Assembly (NCBI RefSeq): GCF_001632845.1 | Contig: NZ_CP011994.1 | Location: 2,924,001-2,988,000, forward strand | DNA from: Ectothiorhodospira sp. BSL-9 | Lineage (GTDB): Bacteria > Pseudomonadota > Gammaproteobacteria > Ectothiorhodospirales > Ectothiorhodospiraceae | Length of the DNA stretch: 64,000 nt | Direction: 5' to 3' | Shown here: one piece after another, positions 60,301-64,000 of the stretch | How the letters are laid out: each line of letters opens with the position of its first letter | Numbering within the stretch: the first letter of the stretch is position 1 | Notes under the pieces: generated by a model | The model's database searches: none | Told to the model about the DNA's origin: nothing | Seen by the model: the letters and a program-made list of their open reading frames with translations, nothing else | Translations under genes and position numbers: made by a program

Positions 60301-61920
60301 GGCCACCTGGATGATATCGTCGAAGTTGCCACCGATCAGCCCCTCCAGACGGGCCACCTCGGTGTTCAGGGTGTCGGTCAGCGCGCTGATCGCCGCGTCC
60401 AGGTTGGACTGAACCGTATCGATATTGCCCTGCAGCTCGGTCTTGTTGGCTTCGACCGTACCGGACAGCGTGGTCACCACACCCTGCAAGGCGGCCAGGT
60501 CGCCGGCCACCTCGGCGATGTCGCCTGTAAGCGCTGCGTCCAGGTTGGCGACTCGGGCAACAGCCGCATCGATTTCCGCGTTCAGCTGATCGGTGCGTTT
60601 GGTAAAGAACTCCCTTAGTGAAGCTTCGATATCAGCGATATCAATAGTGGTGTCTTCAAAGGTACCCGTGCTGGAACGCAGCGATACTCTGGGACCATTC
60701 TCGGCGGGGAATAGGGTATTGTTTGCTGCCAGGAATTGATAGGTCGAGTTGGCCTCTACATCGTCATTGACGGTAACGATTAATTCACCCTGACCTGAGA
60801 CCTGGTTGGCTCCCAAGGTTTCAAGCTGCACCCGGGAAAGTTCCAGACTGGAATTCAGGATGATGGTATCGGCCCCTTCGATGCTGACACCTGGCTCAAG
60901 GCGAATGTTGCCATCGCTGACCTCGAGGGTGCCGCCGCCCAGGCTGATTACACTGCCTTCCAGCAGGGTCAACTCGTAGTCATCGTTGGGCATGTCGAAG
61001 GTGAGGGAGCCGCCGCTGAGTTCAATATTCAGTTGAGCGGTAAAATCCTTGACTTCCTGATCATTGATATCGCCCACCAGCAACCAGAGGTTGCCCTCCC
61101 CGCTGATGACAAGATCCTCGTCTGCTTCTTGATTATCAATGAGCGCCTTATTCACAAACAGCGTCAGGCCGTCTTCGATCACCACCGAGGTGACGTCATC
61201 GGTGATGAGCTTGACATCACGATCGTTGCCTTCGGGGAAGACCACTTGGTCGTCGTCGCCATCGCGCTGAATGTTATCCTCGGCCGAGAAGTCGCTCCAG
61301 TTGACGAATCTGGCACCTTCATCAGACTCCTCGACGTAGATATGGCCACCACTCAGGGTGAGCACGCCGTCTTCGAGCACTACGTCGAAGCTACCTGGCT
61401 CACTCTCGGGCTCTAGTGACTCTTCCGGCGCAGCAGGCGATGAGCTGCCACTGCTACCGCTACCCGCCGCAGCAGCAGCTACTCCGCCAGCGGCCAGGGC
61501 ACCGAGCACATAGGGTGTGTAGGAGCCGCCGGCCATCGCAGAGGTGCCGGCCTCGTCCGCGGACCACAGCAGGGAGGCACCGCTGGCATCGCGAGACAGA
61601 ACGGCACTTTCGGCTGTAATAACTGCATCGGCATCTTGGGCCAGGCCCAAATCACCTTCAGGGTAGAAGGCGACGCCTGACGTGGAGAAGAAGTCGGACA
61701 GTGTTGCGACTTCTTCTTCGTCCACCTCGAGAATCAGATCATTGCCCAAGCGCTTGGCAACAAGTGCCTCAGGCGCTTTTCCCGTGACGGAGTCGATAAG
61801 TGTGATACGAGCGCCTTCGGGAAGCTCAATTTCGGAAAGCTCCGCAACGCGCATCATGATCTGCTCACCGCTGGGCAGTTCAATCAAGGCGCTAAGGATC
61901 TTCGTTTCAACGGCAGCCAT
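42340..61920 (-). CDS. Giant repeat surface protein, likely type I secreted (about 6526 residues)
   Basis: I choose ATG 61,920, which has GGAG six bases upstream, over the ATG four codons before it. There is no Sec signal. Residues 1-130 are a compact Bap-like prefix, then YTPYVLGALAAGGVAAAAAG and a Ser-rich linker (about 134-162). Residues about 440-1217 are coiled-coil repeats. An RTX-like patch lies at about 1400-1450 and a clearer one at about 3870-3895 (GGHTIVGGLGGDTIWL). About 2157-2925 are eight 93-residue repeats. A domain of about 170 residues occurs three times (about 1898-2080, 4239-4413, 6047-6204). Beta-rich modules marked by YFEGGKVWL fill about 4400-6000. The C-terminus ends VGGSFSLDNFGADEKEQNIV, a T1SS-like tail. 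HlyD and ABC genes lie upstream. Adhesin or S-layer role is inferred. Confidence 0.85.
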   Translation of the reverse strand: MAAVETKILSALIELPSGEQIMMRVAELSEIELPEGARITLIDSVTGKAPEALVAKRLGNDLILEVDEEEVATLSDFFSTSGVAFYPEGDLGLAQDADAVITAESAVLSRDASGASLLWSADEAGTSAMAGGSYTPYVLGALAAGGVAAAAAGSGSSGSSSPAAPEESLEPESEPGSFDVVLEDGVLTLSGGHIYVEESDEGARFVNWSDFSAEDNIQRDGDDDQVVFPEGNDRDVKLITDDVTSVVIEDGLTLFVNKALIDNQEADEDLVISGEGNLWLLVGDINDQEVKDFTAQLNIELSGGSLTFDMPNDDYELTLLEGSVISLGGGTLEVSDGNIRLEPGVSIEGADTIILNSSLELSRVQLETLGANQVSGQGELIVTVNDDVEANSTYQFLAANNTLFPAENGPRVSLRSSTGTFEDTTIDIADIEASLREFFTKRTDQLNAEIDAAVARVANLDAALTGDIAEVAGDLAALQGVVTTLSGTVEANKTELQGNIDTVQSNLDAAISALTDTLNTEVARLEGLIGGNFDDIIQVANDLAILQGAVTDLSATVDDNKTELQQNIDDVRGNLGEAIRNLTTTLNTQVARLEGLIGDNAADITQVASDLAALDGVVAALSGTVDANDVAQTAALDAARASLEAMIADLSDRVTNEVSRLESEIAQLDTALSVDIAQVAADLATLQGVVTDLSATVDDNKTELQGNIDTVQSNLDAAISALTDTLNTEVARLEGLIGDNAADITQVASDLAALDGVVAALSDTVDANDAAQTQALADAKTALEGMIDALSDRVTNEVTRLEGELADLDSALTADIAQVASDLAALDGLVAALSDTVDANDLAQTQALADAKTALEGMIDALSDRVTSEVTRLESEIAQLDTDLSVDIAQVAADLATLQGAVTDLSVTVDDNMTELQGNIDTVQSNLDAAIRNLTTTLNTEVARLEGLIGDNAADITQVASDLAALDGVVAALSDTVDANDAAQTQALADAKTALEGMIDALSDRVTNEVTRLEGELADLDSALTADIAQVASDLAALDGLVAALSDTVDANDLAQTQALADAKTALEGMIDALSDRVTSEVTRLESEIAQLDTDLSVDIAQVAADLATLQGAVTDLSVTVDDNMTELQGNIDTVQSNLDAAISALTDTLNTEVARLEGLIDGNADDITQVANDLATLQDVVTDLSATVDANKTELQGNIDAVQANLDGVSQALEARLAELADALQGAGLPQTVAEVTALEAGDPILSNYRLVDSASNLLNVAEGADLLTNAKAIIVNDGAELTATEVNELAARGVDFAASTYSLTGSGADLAELDAGVLNGATDITASGTTQYAYAVVLMRAGNGGTTEIAELSVNAGQKASLQYDANDVVIDKVVSGSFVERVLDLTHTPIETNITFNGRSGNETLILPEGPDGDAPGVLDIDMGAGSDTVVLYGGPGADDSRILTDDSTIELGSGSNTLLLVGTVDVSAATVQATGGTFNVISQAGSAPRITLSDEQLQAAESIQGDGETVVEVVRRADGEGRETVNLSTKTVSGVKTLEIGNNVTAELSFEQVRTLNVIERRPETEQGEDEGQLKVTFDGIINIDEEVDLSELQIDETAGANTPTIVLGVNGVLTLTSAQADALAKAGVDVTGAGKVIITGAIDIDADLSALKAATLEIAEPISVAQSNALFEARGDEFDFDFDLKDTAENLADAGAAGDAATDIEATTAATVAEAVAIAALANDGDTTYDVTDTALAVADGLAESAAALEAAGKIIVTTAEVDAAQAAALEAAVDNADVNLAAVDLTYTVSDTIANLLAQADEAFANATAIEIIDDVTVGQLNNLTGAGGTHNGQVEFDKLTFNLKDLDTDKAALGIDDTLTATTGDELLILGKLLRLEDDGSVSNVTEKSTLAVDPRAFVLKNLADAYVGGNINGELKAAFAGLEDALGSADFGSDTVALDVAPGLGNTAIHGATLGTQAGRGDTLRFTDLTDFAALDARASSVELAKNLSAYGETFDDKEFLSLKLNLSNGDSIALVDIVALDLQVGPQGETVAQLLSPLGGDAIGEGSYAAPISQLGDVADLLALITPNLRFVMDDVNEAETPSELETALASLAQAFDAEGAVDLDLTDFGVLVEGRQQALLNDLLANRPQGGYADADAVIDIFAPLVTFREAVQEAVEAAESGTLAAAELTAVRDTFAALDGKTVNGAVVDGDAATTSFNALIDRIGELADGRYAALQTDLSANDYGSFTAMIGLFDELLTFRETVQEAVEAAEGGTLAAAELEAVRDTFAALDGKTVNGAVVDGDAATSSFDALIDRIGELEAGRYTALQNDLSANDYGSFTAMIGLFDELLTFRETVQEAVEAAEGGTLAAAELEAVRDTLAALDGKTVNGAVVDGDAATSSFDALIDRIGELEAGRYTALQTDLSANDYGSFTAMIGLFDELLTFRETVQEAVEAAEGGTLAAAELEAVRDTLAALDGKTVNGAVVDADTATTGFDALIGRIGELEAGRYVALQNDLSANDYGSFTAMIGLFDELLTFRETVQEAVEAAEGGTLAAAELEAVRDTLAALDGKTVNGAVVDGDAATSSFDALIDRIGELEAGRYTALQTDLSANDYGSFTAMIGLFDELLTFRETVQEAVEAAEGGTLAAAELEAVRDTLAALDGKTVNGAVVDADTATTGFDALIGRIGELEAGRYVALQNDLSANDYGSFTAMIGLFDELLTFRETVQEAVEAAEGGTLAAAELEAVRDTLAALDGKTVNGAVVDGDAATSSFDALIGRIGELEAGRYAALQTDLSANDYGSFTAMIGLFDELLTFREAVQEAVEAAEGGTLAAAELEAVRDTFAALDGKTVNGKMVDGDAATPSFDALIGRIGELEAGRYAALQTDLSANDYGSFTAMIGLFDELLTFREAVQDAVENGNEGTLSVDDLQAVAATLTALKGKTVNGHEVTEAGLEAAQAGVDRLDSLVEGRFEALAADLAANGPYTSFEALSVDLNLLEAFRTAVQEVVVNANDGDSALTLELFRDVADALGNLEGKTLNGEPLTFAQVDAALTQFEELSDVRQEAIFEALNGGDYASFTQLLLAVEPAALSVALDAVNAAETVAEMAAIQEDIFVYATGASVEGFNALNEPRQEAVLQGVIDERPEGGYPSVDAVSLEFQAQVDDIERVDQAFLVTIDDSISPASIAFSGDNDGPVTVNIAANGEASFVRGDIQAFDSAANIFTARLETDPEVDGDAAAKDFIVNLTGTAANNEFVFKAPDANSIEFNGNLGAGTNKVVVRLDDPTPGVFDTREIRLDLSGVEGNRSELEFRFPNSSRNTDVSDEKDELTFTLDTNILGFDAYTVFAGEVEFTRTDIIDGQIVQTDFLPSGVSPSFSSGGTFGLSGLINTGGILSLTDAAEVTLRIPADQIDDLIAFLDDPGAFKLIGSTIRVEVLTIEDNTIVRTPLADYVAAADGVSDEIVDQVFGGFDAISYSGLVNIDGGLLPGDYDSLKALSDALKTLEGVVGENESEDPTGLFLLLQQLDTRLTGELNQAVMELEGSIQDLDDALQAQIDDNADDISANVTALGELTTLVGTITDAAGDGSNVGAELDALQGQLDGITDTVVAYVDGKVADLQGQIDGLTIDDIADLTGELADLNAAVTALQTLTGEGGAIDQRLVALEGQLDGITDTVVAYVDGKVADLQGQIDGLAIDDIVDLTGELADLNAAVTALQALTGKGGEVDTRLGELEAAIDALTPPELEDFDSEPELVRSVEQIFGTTTGSTTVLNSFVEGFEADTAGFKPETVELTVTGDLTVAQAVALAQAGLSVNSDNVTYSIRDAYTTIQSALTNPQANAALAGAEEVVAFGNNNPNGIDMMAIGDSINLRIEAEGGDDTIFSGPGGHTIVGGLGGDTIWLTEDEGSEDTIVYQTIFDGRTLPVTTVTFSSDSDEYREGSVLTLTINGKIFEHTITTTNLQAEQALKEFAEKILADQKVVAPEEAIVGLTVNPLTEAQTPVSLADMTDGKYVVPSNSIFVPIGAAALLLDGFFAGDLGPEVNGGSGFESLLFFASLFSTPGGATYSLTDEVFVSVQKLAEILSDEDASLGNELQGFPEAIAISPALLRTILEDFYGDAIHDPQFNEILAEINLNLEADVDLRDAFVTVGVDENDDPIHQLKLLGQLDRALDVGSGSGDGDSRVQLIENDGQKTEWEVTFPDTIDGWPTRTNEGNNTPFDRSVSVEIDVDGTSTTVTSDVVFNGGFVLKNVSDAFIGGDTDGFEKSSFDPVDINSILEFFDDHEVVVDTTELAAGQTLSIHGLTIGQDVVRFIDHTDVNPIEEFAGKIASVEFARSLTNYNEVFDDKDLISVRLNFADGGSIELVDLIGEDAIPAGELADLIGERAGEGGYGLPVTDNGQTEMLLAAISSSIGFGLETVDSNLKEVLAPTAGRVVLGPILKPVGDDKFGLGDVQDLEIHLADIDATLEALKAAINDNTGVNTALVATVDDNVLTLTANEVGENTFAVTAAAVEQNGVQQVSEVTFSVDADDYYEGGKLRLLIEGADPIEADMLAGDPSGSVEALLQAVLAAKPEAIESVDTVVAGVFDPTVAQTLVFEVTLADGRELRYEFFNTGTGPTPPFGSSPGFATYNLSNGSLTIDGVSVPLESPATGLMSVQDGEIIGLSAPLQEQGSGFPYTVTVSDSSATVFLGTTPGESIDGSAFLASAQDNLPLTAAGPGKLGIQLTAATEGPDPLQATGELDFAGEFQQATIPLFPEGDYAVFSDGDATDRGAPVFFEGGKVWLTITPVDAQGAGGNPVVVSANMQGIDPATLVLEVGNTVDEDSTVSGDTIRLFQQIGGPLSETNFSETVDIENITTVADLLSALRDVPQVASAELVDGAIRIVATEEKVQFFLQVTGNEDFVVGDTTFPKFDAQDTANTLFFSTVAGNVDPAQALVNAIQSELQPAQSAQPAQIVIEGNFSEDDPLVTEATASAIPSVVINSFGFVGGFVVETTGQDGFFIATNPLLPTPQIGDEDTPATIGLLLDYLVEQRQGSIVDSAVIDENGNIVITATDGVDTLDLSITLPALFGGVTTTFEGQGVDAADAGSLVGVLKNAEVSGSGEIMLTAATPGKQLFTVEDVRLDYAGVTQLATVSLSDSGNYTTGSQGDDFATNLTGRDAPSVYFEGGKVWLEIESGDGQETVTVSADMVLSADPAKLIINVPDIEPTTKVDGSSFQLYQVIDGSNVGEGSVSLSGILDVSELLNVLEQQSIIDTAKLIDGGIEITAMPGIGQFAFSPMGRSLKIGEGTDETEIAAQIRFSSLPVDTSEVSTAEALVEAINAQTGVGGALENLIAAATQDGTTITLEGANPGEQTFSVSDIRLDYQGAQQAATVDFSGFTPFASGEVSLTITETGGQGRTETFSAATVDDLVTAISGATGGVSPARVALGSGLTGTEDVFFDDGIFGPDFRVSLTVTVDGTEANYTLGVAPSDDDVRFFLEKDFEIVENVSGPALETSLSDFVSFFNPLLEEDAITLAVNEGSLVVTANPVGAELVELNARVSGDRGSVIGTGTEGSATSTAGGSLDGLISAVSKVGNEITLVSADSVREQFTISAGTYDLDGQPEETTVTFASGDAAYFESGINSDTGKVSISVGQQVFTVNMQDTLEGTLNALMDELATGTGFGASRGLESNQFTITGDAGNFAPLNITAFQSKDAVQQVTSLSIDGSDDDYFAGIGREVSVTIAGVEFLIDGDTRLELLEDLEAKLEAAIDNDTDGTGISSVLDIAGISLSAGDTPTLTLTAKIGGVDPLNVTGLTRADINEDESTEQVIRVGFDSGFVEGLSVGETLRVEFGNTSAEYTVASNDTAAAIIEKLAEDAAAKGAIEIAVDTFSGEAGLYFITVTAAVPGANVLGTVASGAANTVRAFRDNGTSIELGPEFTAREITPGKFEPATDCTADVGSISSVTDGANFIELDTITPNIDQTAKGVDTENADRTNPADDSGLFGDAPTFKPVADAEDAAPDGNHRVFAPDGGGIVTLGPVYVDSEGDFVVGDITDLSDSTKDAFVIKNKSDVDDSPDSPISESFAAEFGNDEVLISASALGSGDTLKIYGFTLGTDAGRGDLVRFLGLKDDEDLLSQIESVQFAKGLTAYADIFQKREFISLKLNLEGGGSIEFIDLISATAAGETVADLAGEGAYGTPVDDSNNVAELLLLIAPNLAFGLDGVRQTFENPGDSYTADAFSAAEGTTGNGNATLRGDDAEDQAVRQSFVNPENGYEATPDSPVENAGGSTDGDGTLFGSAPGVISEDGLTTTFLSGVTEPGSPEDGAETLYTEDSDGRDLTALINALSVTAGADAEVDDQSVDTVREGFDPFEWGDGEGEAEVTVLSLGNAEPDVIHNFQVDQDLIVLEGALEASTKVGQVEGVVSTFAFADNFPFDLSNDEFGLITGAASGTDLGDAGAIADLLNNHFSFSSNAESEEINTSIFAITGSDDDSLTAIWAHEQSSADDGTVEAAELYKLALVNTVGGSFSLDNFGADEKEQNIV
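53100..55460 (-). repeat. Array of 279-bp (93-residue) tandem repeats within the giant gene
   Basis: The string ATGGCGGTGAAGCTGCCGTA (plus strand) occurs at 53,246, 53,525, 53,804, 54,083, 54,362, 54,641, 54,920 and 55,199, spaced exactly 279 bases. Each unit encodes LTFRETVQEAVEAAEGGTL ... LDGKTVNGAVVDGDAAT ... LSANDYGSFTAMIGLFDEL. The middle units form identical 558-base doublets (53,804 onward and 54,362 onward), showing recent two-unit expansion. Outer copies are diverged. No frameshift occurs. Confidence 0.95.
58270..60600 (-). repeat. Coiled-coil repeat region with a 636-bp near-perfect direct duplication
   Basis: The sequence from about 58,494 to 59,109 recurs at about 59,130 to 59,745, offset 636 bases (212 residues), and the stretches I compared are identical. 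The units encode helical phrases such as TEVARLEGLIGDNAADITQV, SDLAALDGVVAALSDTVDAN and ALEGMIDALSDRV with heptad-like spacing. More diverged versions extend to about 60,600. This part is probably a long rod. Confidence 0.9.
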
Positions 61921-62365
61921 ATCGCACTCCATTTTGGAAAGACTTGTTGATCGGTTGGCAGCGCCTTGCGCGAACTCACTTAAATTCGATCCGCCAGGCT
62001 AGTGAATTCTCTATCAATAGAGGGCACACAAATTAACGAATGAATAGTCAGCTGCGCACCCCAAAAATGCACACTATTTCACATGTGCTTTCTCAACTTC
62101 CATCAACATAAACTATTGAGGCATTGAGAGTGATATTCACCATACTAGGCTGCCTCGCGGCACCGCAACCGGAGTACGAATTTTATTGCATCCATATCGG
62201 ATTAAGTTTTGTAAAATGTTTCAGGTTTTAAATTCCGATATTGAGACATTTCCCCGGCAGCGGGGACATACCGTCCGAGGATCTCATCATTCAGGGTAGG
62301 CTGACTTCAGCCAGAGAGGGCATATCAGAATCGCGCTTCAGCCGGGCGCCAACGCATGCAGCGCG
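61921..62365. promoter_or_regulatory. AT-rich spacer between giant gene and secretion genes
   Basis: The 445-base gap has no gene. It is markedly AT-richer than the surroundings, especially 62,020-62,250 (GTTTTGTAAAATGTTTCAGG, ATTCCGATATTGAGACATT), and holds a small hairpin CCCCGGCAGCGGGG. It must carry the promoter of the giant gene (minus strand, from 61,920); the HlyD gene ends at 62,366 so its terminator may lie here too. I could not pick one promoter with confidence. Confidence 0.45.
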
Positions 62366-63535
62366 CTAACGCTCACCAAAGGACTGACTGATGCCGCGGG
62401 TAATGGGCTTGGTCAGGAAACCGAGCACGGTATTCTCGCCGGTCTTGATCTCCACCGTTGCCGTCATGCCGGGCTGCACGCGCACCGGATTGGGTCCAAG
62501 GCCGACAAGATCCTTGCCCTCCATGACCACGTGAACCCGATAATGGGGTTCCTCATCGCGAGCTCGGTTGGTCTCGTCTTCCAGTGTGTCGGCGCTGATG
62601 AACTGGACAGTGCCGGGAAAGGCCCCGTAGATCATGAAGTCGTAGGCATCGAGCTTGACGTTGGCCTCGAGTCCCGGGCGTACATAGGCAATATCCATTG
62701 GCCTGACCCGCGCCTCGATCACGAAATCGTCTTCGACGGGTACGATCTGCATGATCTCCTCTCCGGAGCCCACGACGGCTCCACGGGTGGTGATGCGGAC
62801 GTTTCGCACCACGCCATCCATGGGGGCAATGATTTCGGTGTTCTGCAGCACCTCGCGATGCTGCACCAGCAGCTGCTGAAGAGCCTCGAGTTGCTCCTGC
62901 GCCTGGGAGAGCTCCTGCTGGACCTCCTGGAAATACTGGTGGCGGCGGGTCACGATCTTGCCCCGGGTGTCAGCCCGTTGACGCTGCAGGCGCAGGATCT
63001 CGACCTGGCTGACGTCGCCCGTGGCGCGCAGCGGCTCAGTCAGTTCCAGTTCGTCATCGATGATGGCGAGGATGTCCTGCTGCACCTGGATGTCCGTCGC
63101 GAGGCTCTGCTGGCGGCGCTGAAAAAGATGGCGGTGGTTGGCGAGGATCTCCGGGTACTCGGCCAGCCAATCCGGGAAATCAGGCTCTGTGCCCATGATC
63201 TCGGCGCTCAGCCGGGACACGGCGGCAGTCTGCGCGGCAACCTTGGCTCGGGTTTCGAGAAACAGCGCCTCGGTACGAGTGCGATCCAGTCGCACCAGGA
63301 CATCTCCCGCACGCACCAGGTCGCCTTCGCGCACCAGGATCTCGCTCACGCGGGCGGGATCCATGGACTGGATGACCTGATTGCGGGCGCTGGGTATGAC
63401 CGTGCCCTGTACGCGAGTGATCTGGTCGATGGTGGCCCAGGCGGCCCAGGAAAGGAAGGCAACCAGAGTCGCGGCGACCAAGGGAATCAGCAGCCTTGAC
63501 GACCGGCTGGCGGCAGATGTTTCAAGGGGAGTCAT
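62366..63535 (-). CDS. HlyD-family type I secretion adaptor
   Basis: The 389-residue protein has one N-terminal membrane segment (about 15-36, LLIPLVAATLVAFLSWAAW), a biotinyl-lipoyl half (VSEILVREGDLVRAGDVLVRLD), a long coiled-coil hairpin (about 90-240) and the second lipoyl half (NTEIIAPMDGVVRNVRI). The C-terminal beta domain ends PVRVQPGMTATVEIKTGENTVLGFLTKP, close to the LapC/HlyD signature. It bridges the inner-membrane ABC ATPase and a TolC-like pore. Its start overlaps the ABC gene stop by four bases (ATGA), so the pair is translationally coupled. The giant protein encoded next is its probable cargo. Confidence 0.93.
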   Translation of the reverse strand: MTPLETSAASRSSRLLIPLVAATLVAFLSWAAWATIDQITRVQGTVIPSARNQVIQSMDPARVSEILVREGDLVRAGDVLVRLDRTRTEALFLETRAKVAAQTAAVSRLSAEIMGTEPDFPDWLAEYPEILANHRHLFQRRQQSLATDIQVQQDILAIIDDELELTEPLRATGDVSQVEILRLQRQRADTRGKIVTRRHQYFQEVQQELSQAQEQLEALQQLLVQHREVLQNTEIIAPMDGVVRNVRITTRGAVVGSGEEIMQIVPVEDDFVIEARVRPMDIAYVRPGLEANVKLDAYDFMIYGAFPGTVQFISADTLEDETNRARDEEPHYRVHVVMEGKDLVGLGPNPVRVQPGMTATVEIKTGENTVLGFLTKPITRGISQSFGER

Positions 63536-64000
63536 GCGACTTGCCTCTTGCTTGGTGCATCGGACACCTTTTTCTTGCTACTCAGATCAGCCATCACCTG
63601 CTCACGCGGTCCGTCCATCACCAGCCGGCCATTGGCAAACACAAGCAGCCGATCCATCATCGGCAACAGGGCGGTCTTGTGAGTGGAGACCACCAACGTC
63701 CTGCCCTGCTCGCCCAGGCCCTCGATCAGCTTGACGACTCGAGCCTCGCTGATCGTGTCCATGGAGGCAGTGGGCTCATCGAGCAGAAGCACATCAGCGG
63801 GCGTGAGCAGCAAGCGTGTGAGCCCGATCAGCTGGCGCTGGCCACCGGAGGTTCCTCGCCCCCCTTCGCTGATGGGCAGTCCCAGGCCCATGGGGTGGCT
63901 GTTGATCAGCTCGATCAGTCCGGTCTTGCGCGCCGCCTCGAGAATCACCTCGTCGCCAGGATCAGGCAAGCCTCGCAGCACATTCTCCCGCAGAGTGCCC
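63532..64000 (-). CDS. Type I secretion ABC transporter ATPase, 5' part outside window
   Basis: Only the last about 156 codons are present; the frame stays open to the window edge (GTLRENVLRGLPDPGDEVIL). The visible ATPase part has the signature SGGQRQLIGLTRLLL, Walker B VLLLDEPTASMD and the H-loop VVSTHKTALL, followed by RLLVFANGRLVMDGPREQV. These are all intact and match LapB/HlyB-type exporters with a membrane domain upstream. The C-terminal tail is basic (SSKKKVSDAPSKRQVA). Its stop overlaps the start of the HlyD gene. Confidence 0.93.
   Translation of the reverse strand, partial: GTLRENVLRGLPDPGDEVILEAARKTGLIELINSHPMGLGLPISEGGRGTSGGQRQLIGLTRLLLTPADVLLLDEPTASMDTISEARVVKLIEGLGEQGRTLVVSTHKTALLPMMDRLLVFANGRLVMDGPREQVMADLSSKKKVSDAPSKRQVA

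Noticed and set aside
55153-60618. A 1821-codon open frame on the plus strand opposite the giant gene
   Set aside because: It is a shadow of the minus-strand coding sequence: its repeats mirror the giant gene's repeats, the product is unlike any protein family I know, and the minus-strand frame is far longer and coherent.

Overview
The window looks like chromosomal DNA of a GC-rich gammaproteobacterium. The tRNA-Val, RfaH and YjbQ sequences, the REP-type palindromes and the type I secretion genes all fit that class. A member of the Chromatiales/Ectothiorhodospiraceae or a halophilic relative is my guess; there is no 16S rRNA here to settle it. Most of the window is accessory or cell-surface DNA.

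Layout. (1) 1-13,001: a nuclease/ATPase-rich region. It holds a partial Rpn-like PD-(D/E)XK protein, an AAA ATPase fused to a PD-(D/E)XK domain, a REP-associated tyrosine transposase with REP palindromes, and five paralogous AAA-ATPase-like/PD-(D/E)XK genes. Four of the five are near-identical mosaics carried on a repeated unit of about 1.9 kb; the fifth is divergent and inverted. (2) 13,092-13,699: yjbQ, a strong hairpin and tRNA-Val(GAC). (3) 13,702-17,718: a remnant of an integrative element (ribbon-helix-helix repressor with palindromic operators, AlpA-like protein, tyrosine recombinase, HD/TraI-like protein), then a decayed ethylbenzene-dehydrogenase-like fragment. (4) 17,936-22,336: an outer-membrane barrel protein, a REP cluster and a multi-PAS GGDEF/EAL protein. 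(5) 22,398-38,399: an exopolysaccharide/surface locus with an IS256-family element (exact ends, 9-bp target duplication) inside a truncated paralogue of a surface-protein N-terminus, a glycosyltransferase-like gene, RfaH, a pseudo-receiver, two exported proteins, a 2001-residue beta-helix surface protein, a Wza-like exporter and a Wzc-like tyrosine kinase. (6) 38,484-64,000: a SapC-family gene, a two-module OGT-like glycosyltransferase, a 19.6-kb gene for a protein of about 6526 residues, then HlyD-type and ABC-type secretion genes.

How the genes may work together. The right half reads as a surface-building programme. A very large repeat protein is probably exported by the adjacent type I system (HlyD adaptor plus ABC ATPase; no TolC in the window). 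The OGT-like enzyme and SapC protein behind it on the same strand may modify or help assemble it, a gene content that recalls the Campylobacter fetus sap S-layer locus. The Wza/Wzc pair, RfaH and the GGDEF/EAL protein point to exopolysaccharide and biofilm control. The left half is dominated by recombining paralogues: the four similar ATPase/nuclease genes each carry a different combination of sequence blocks.
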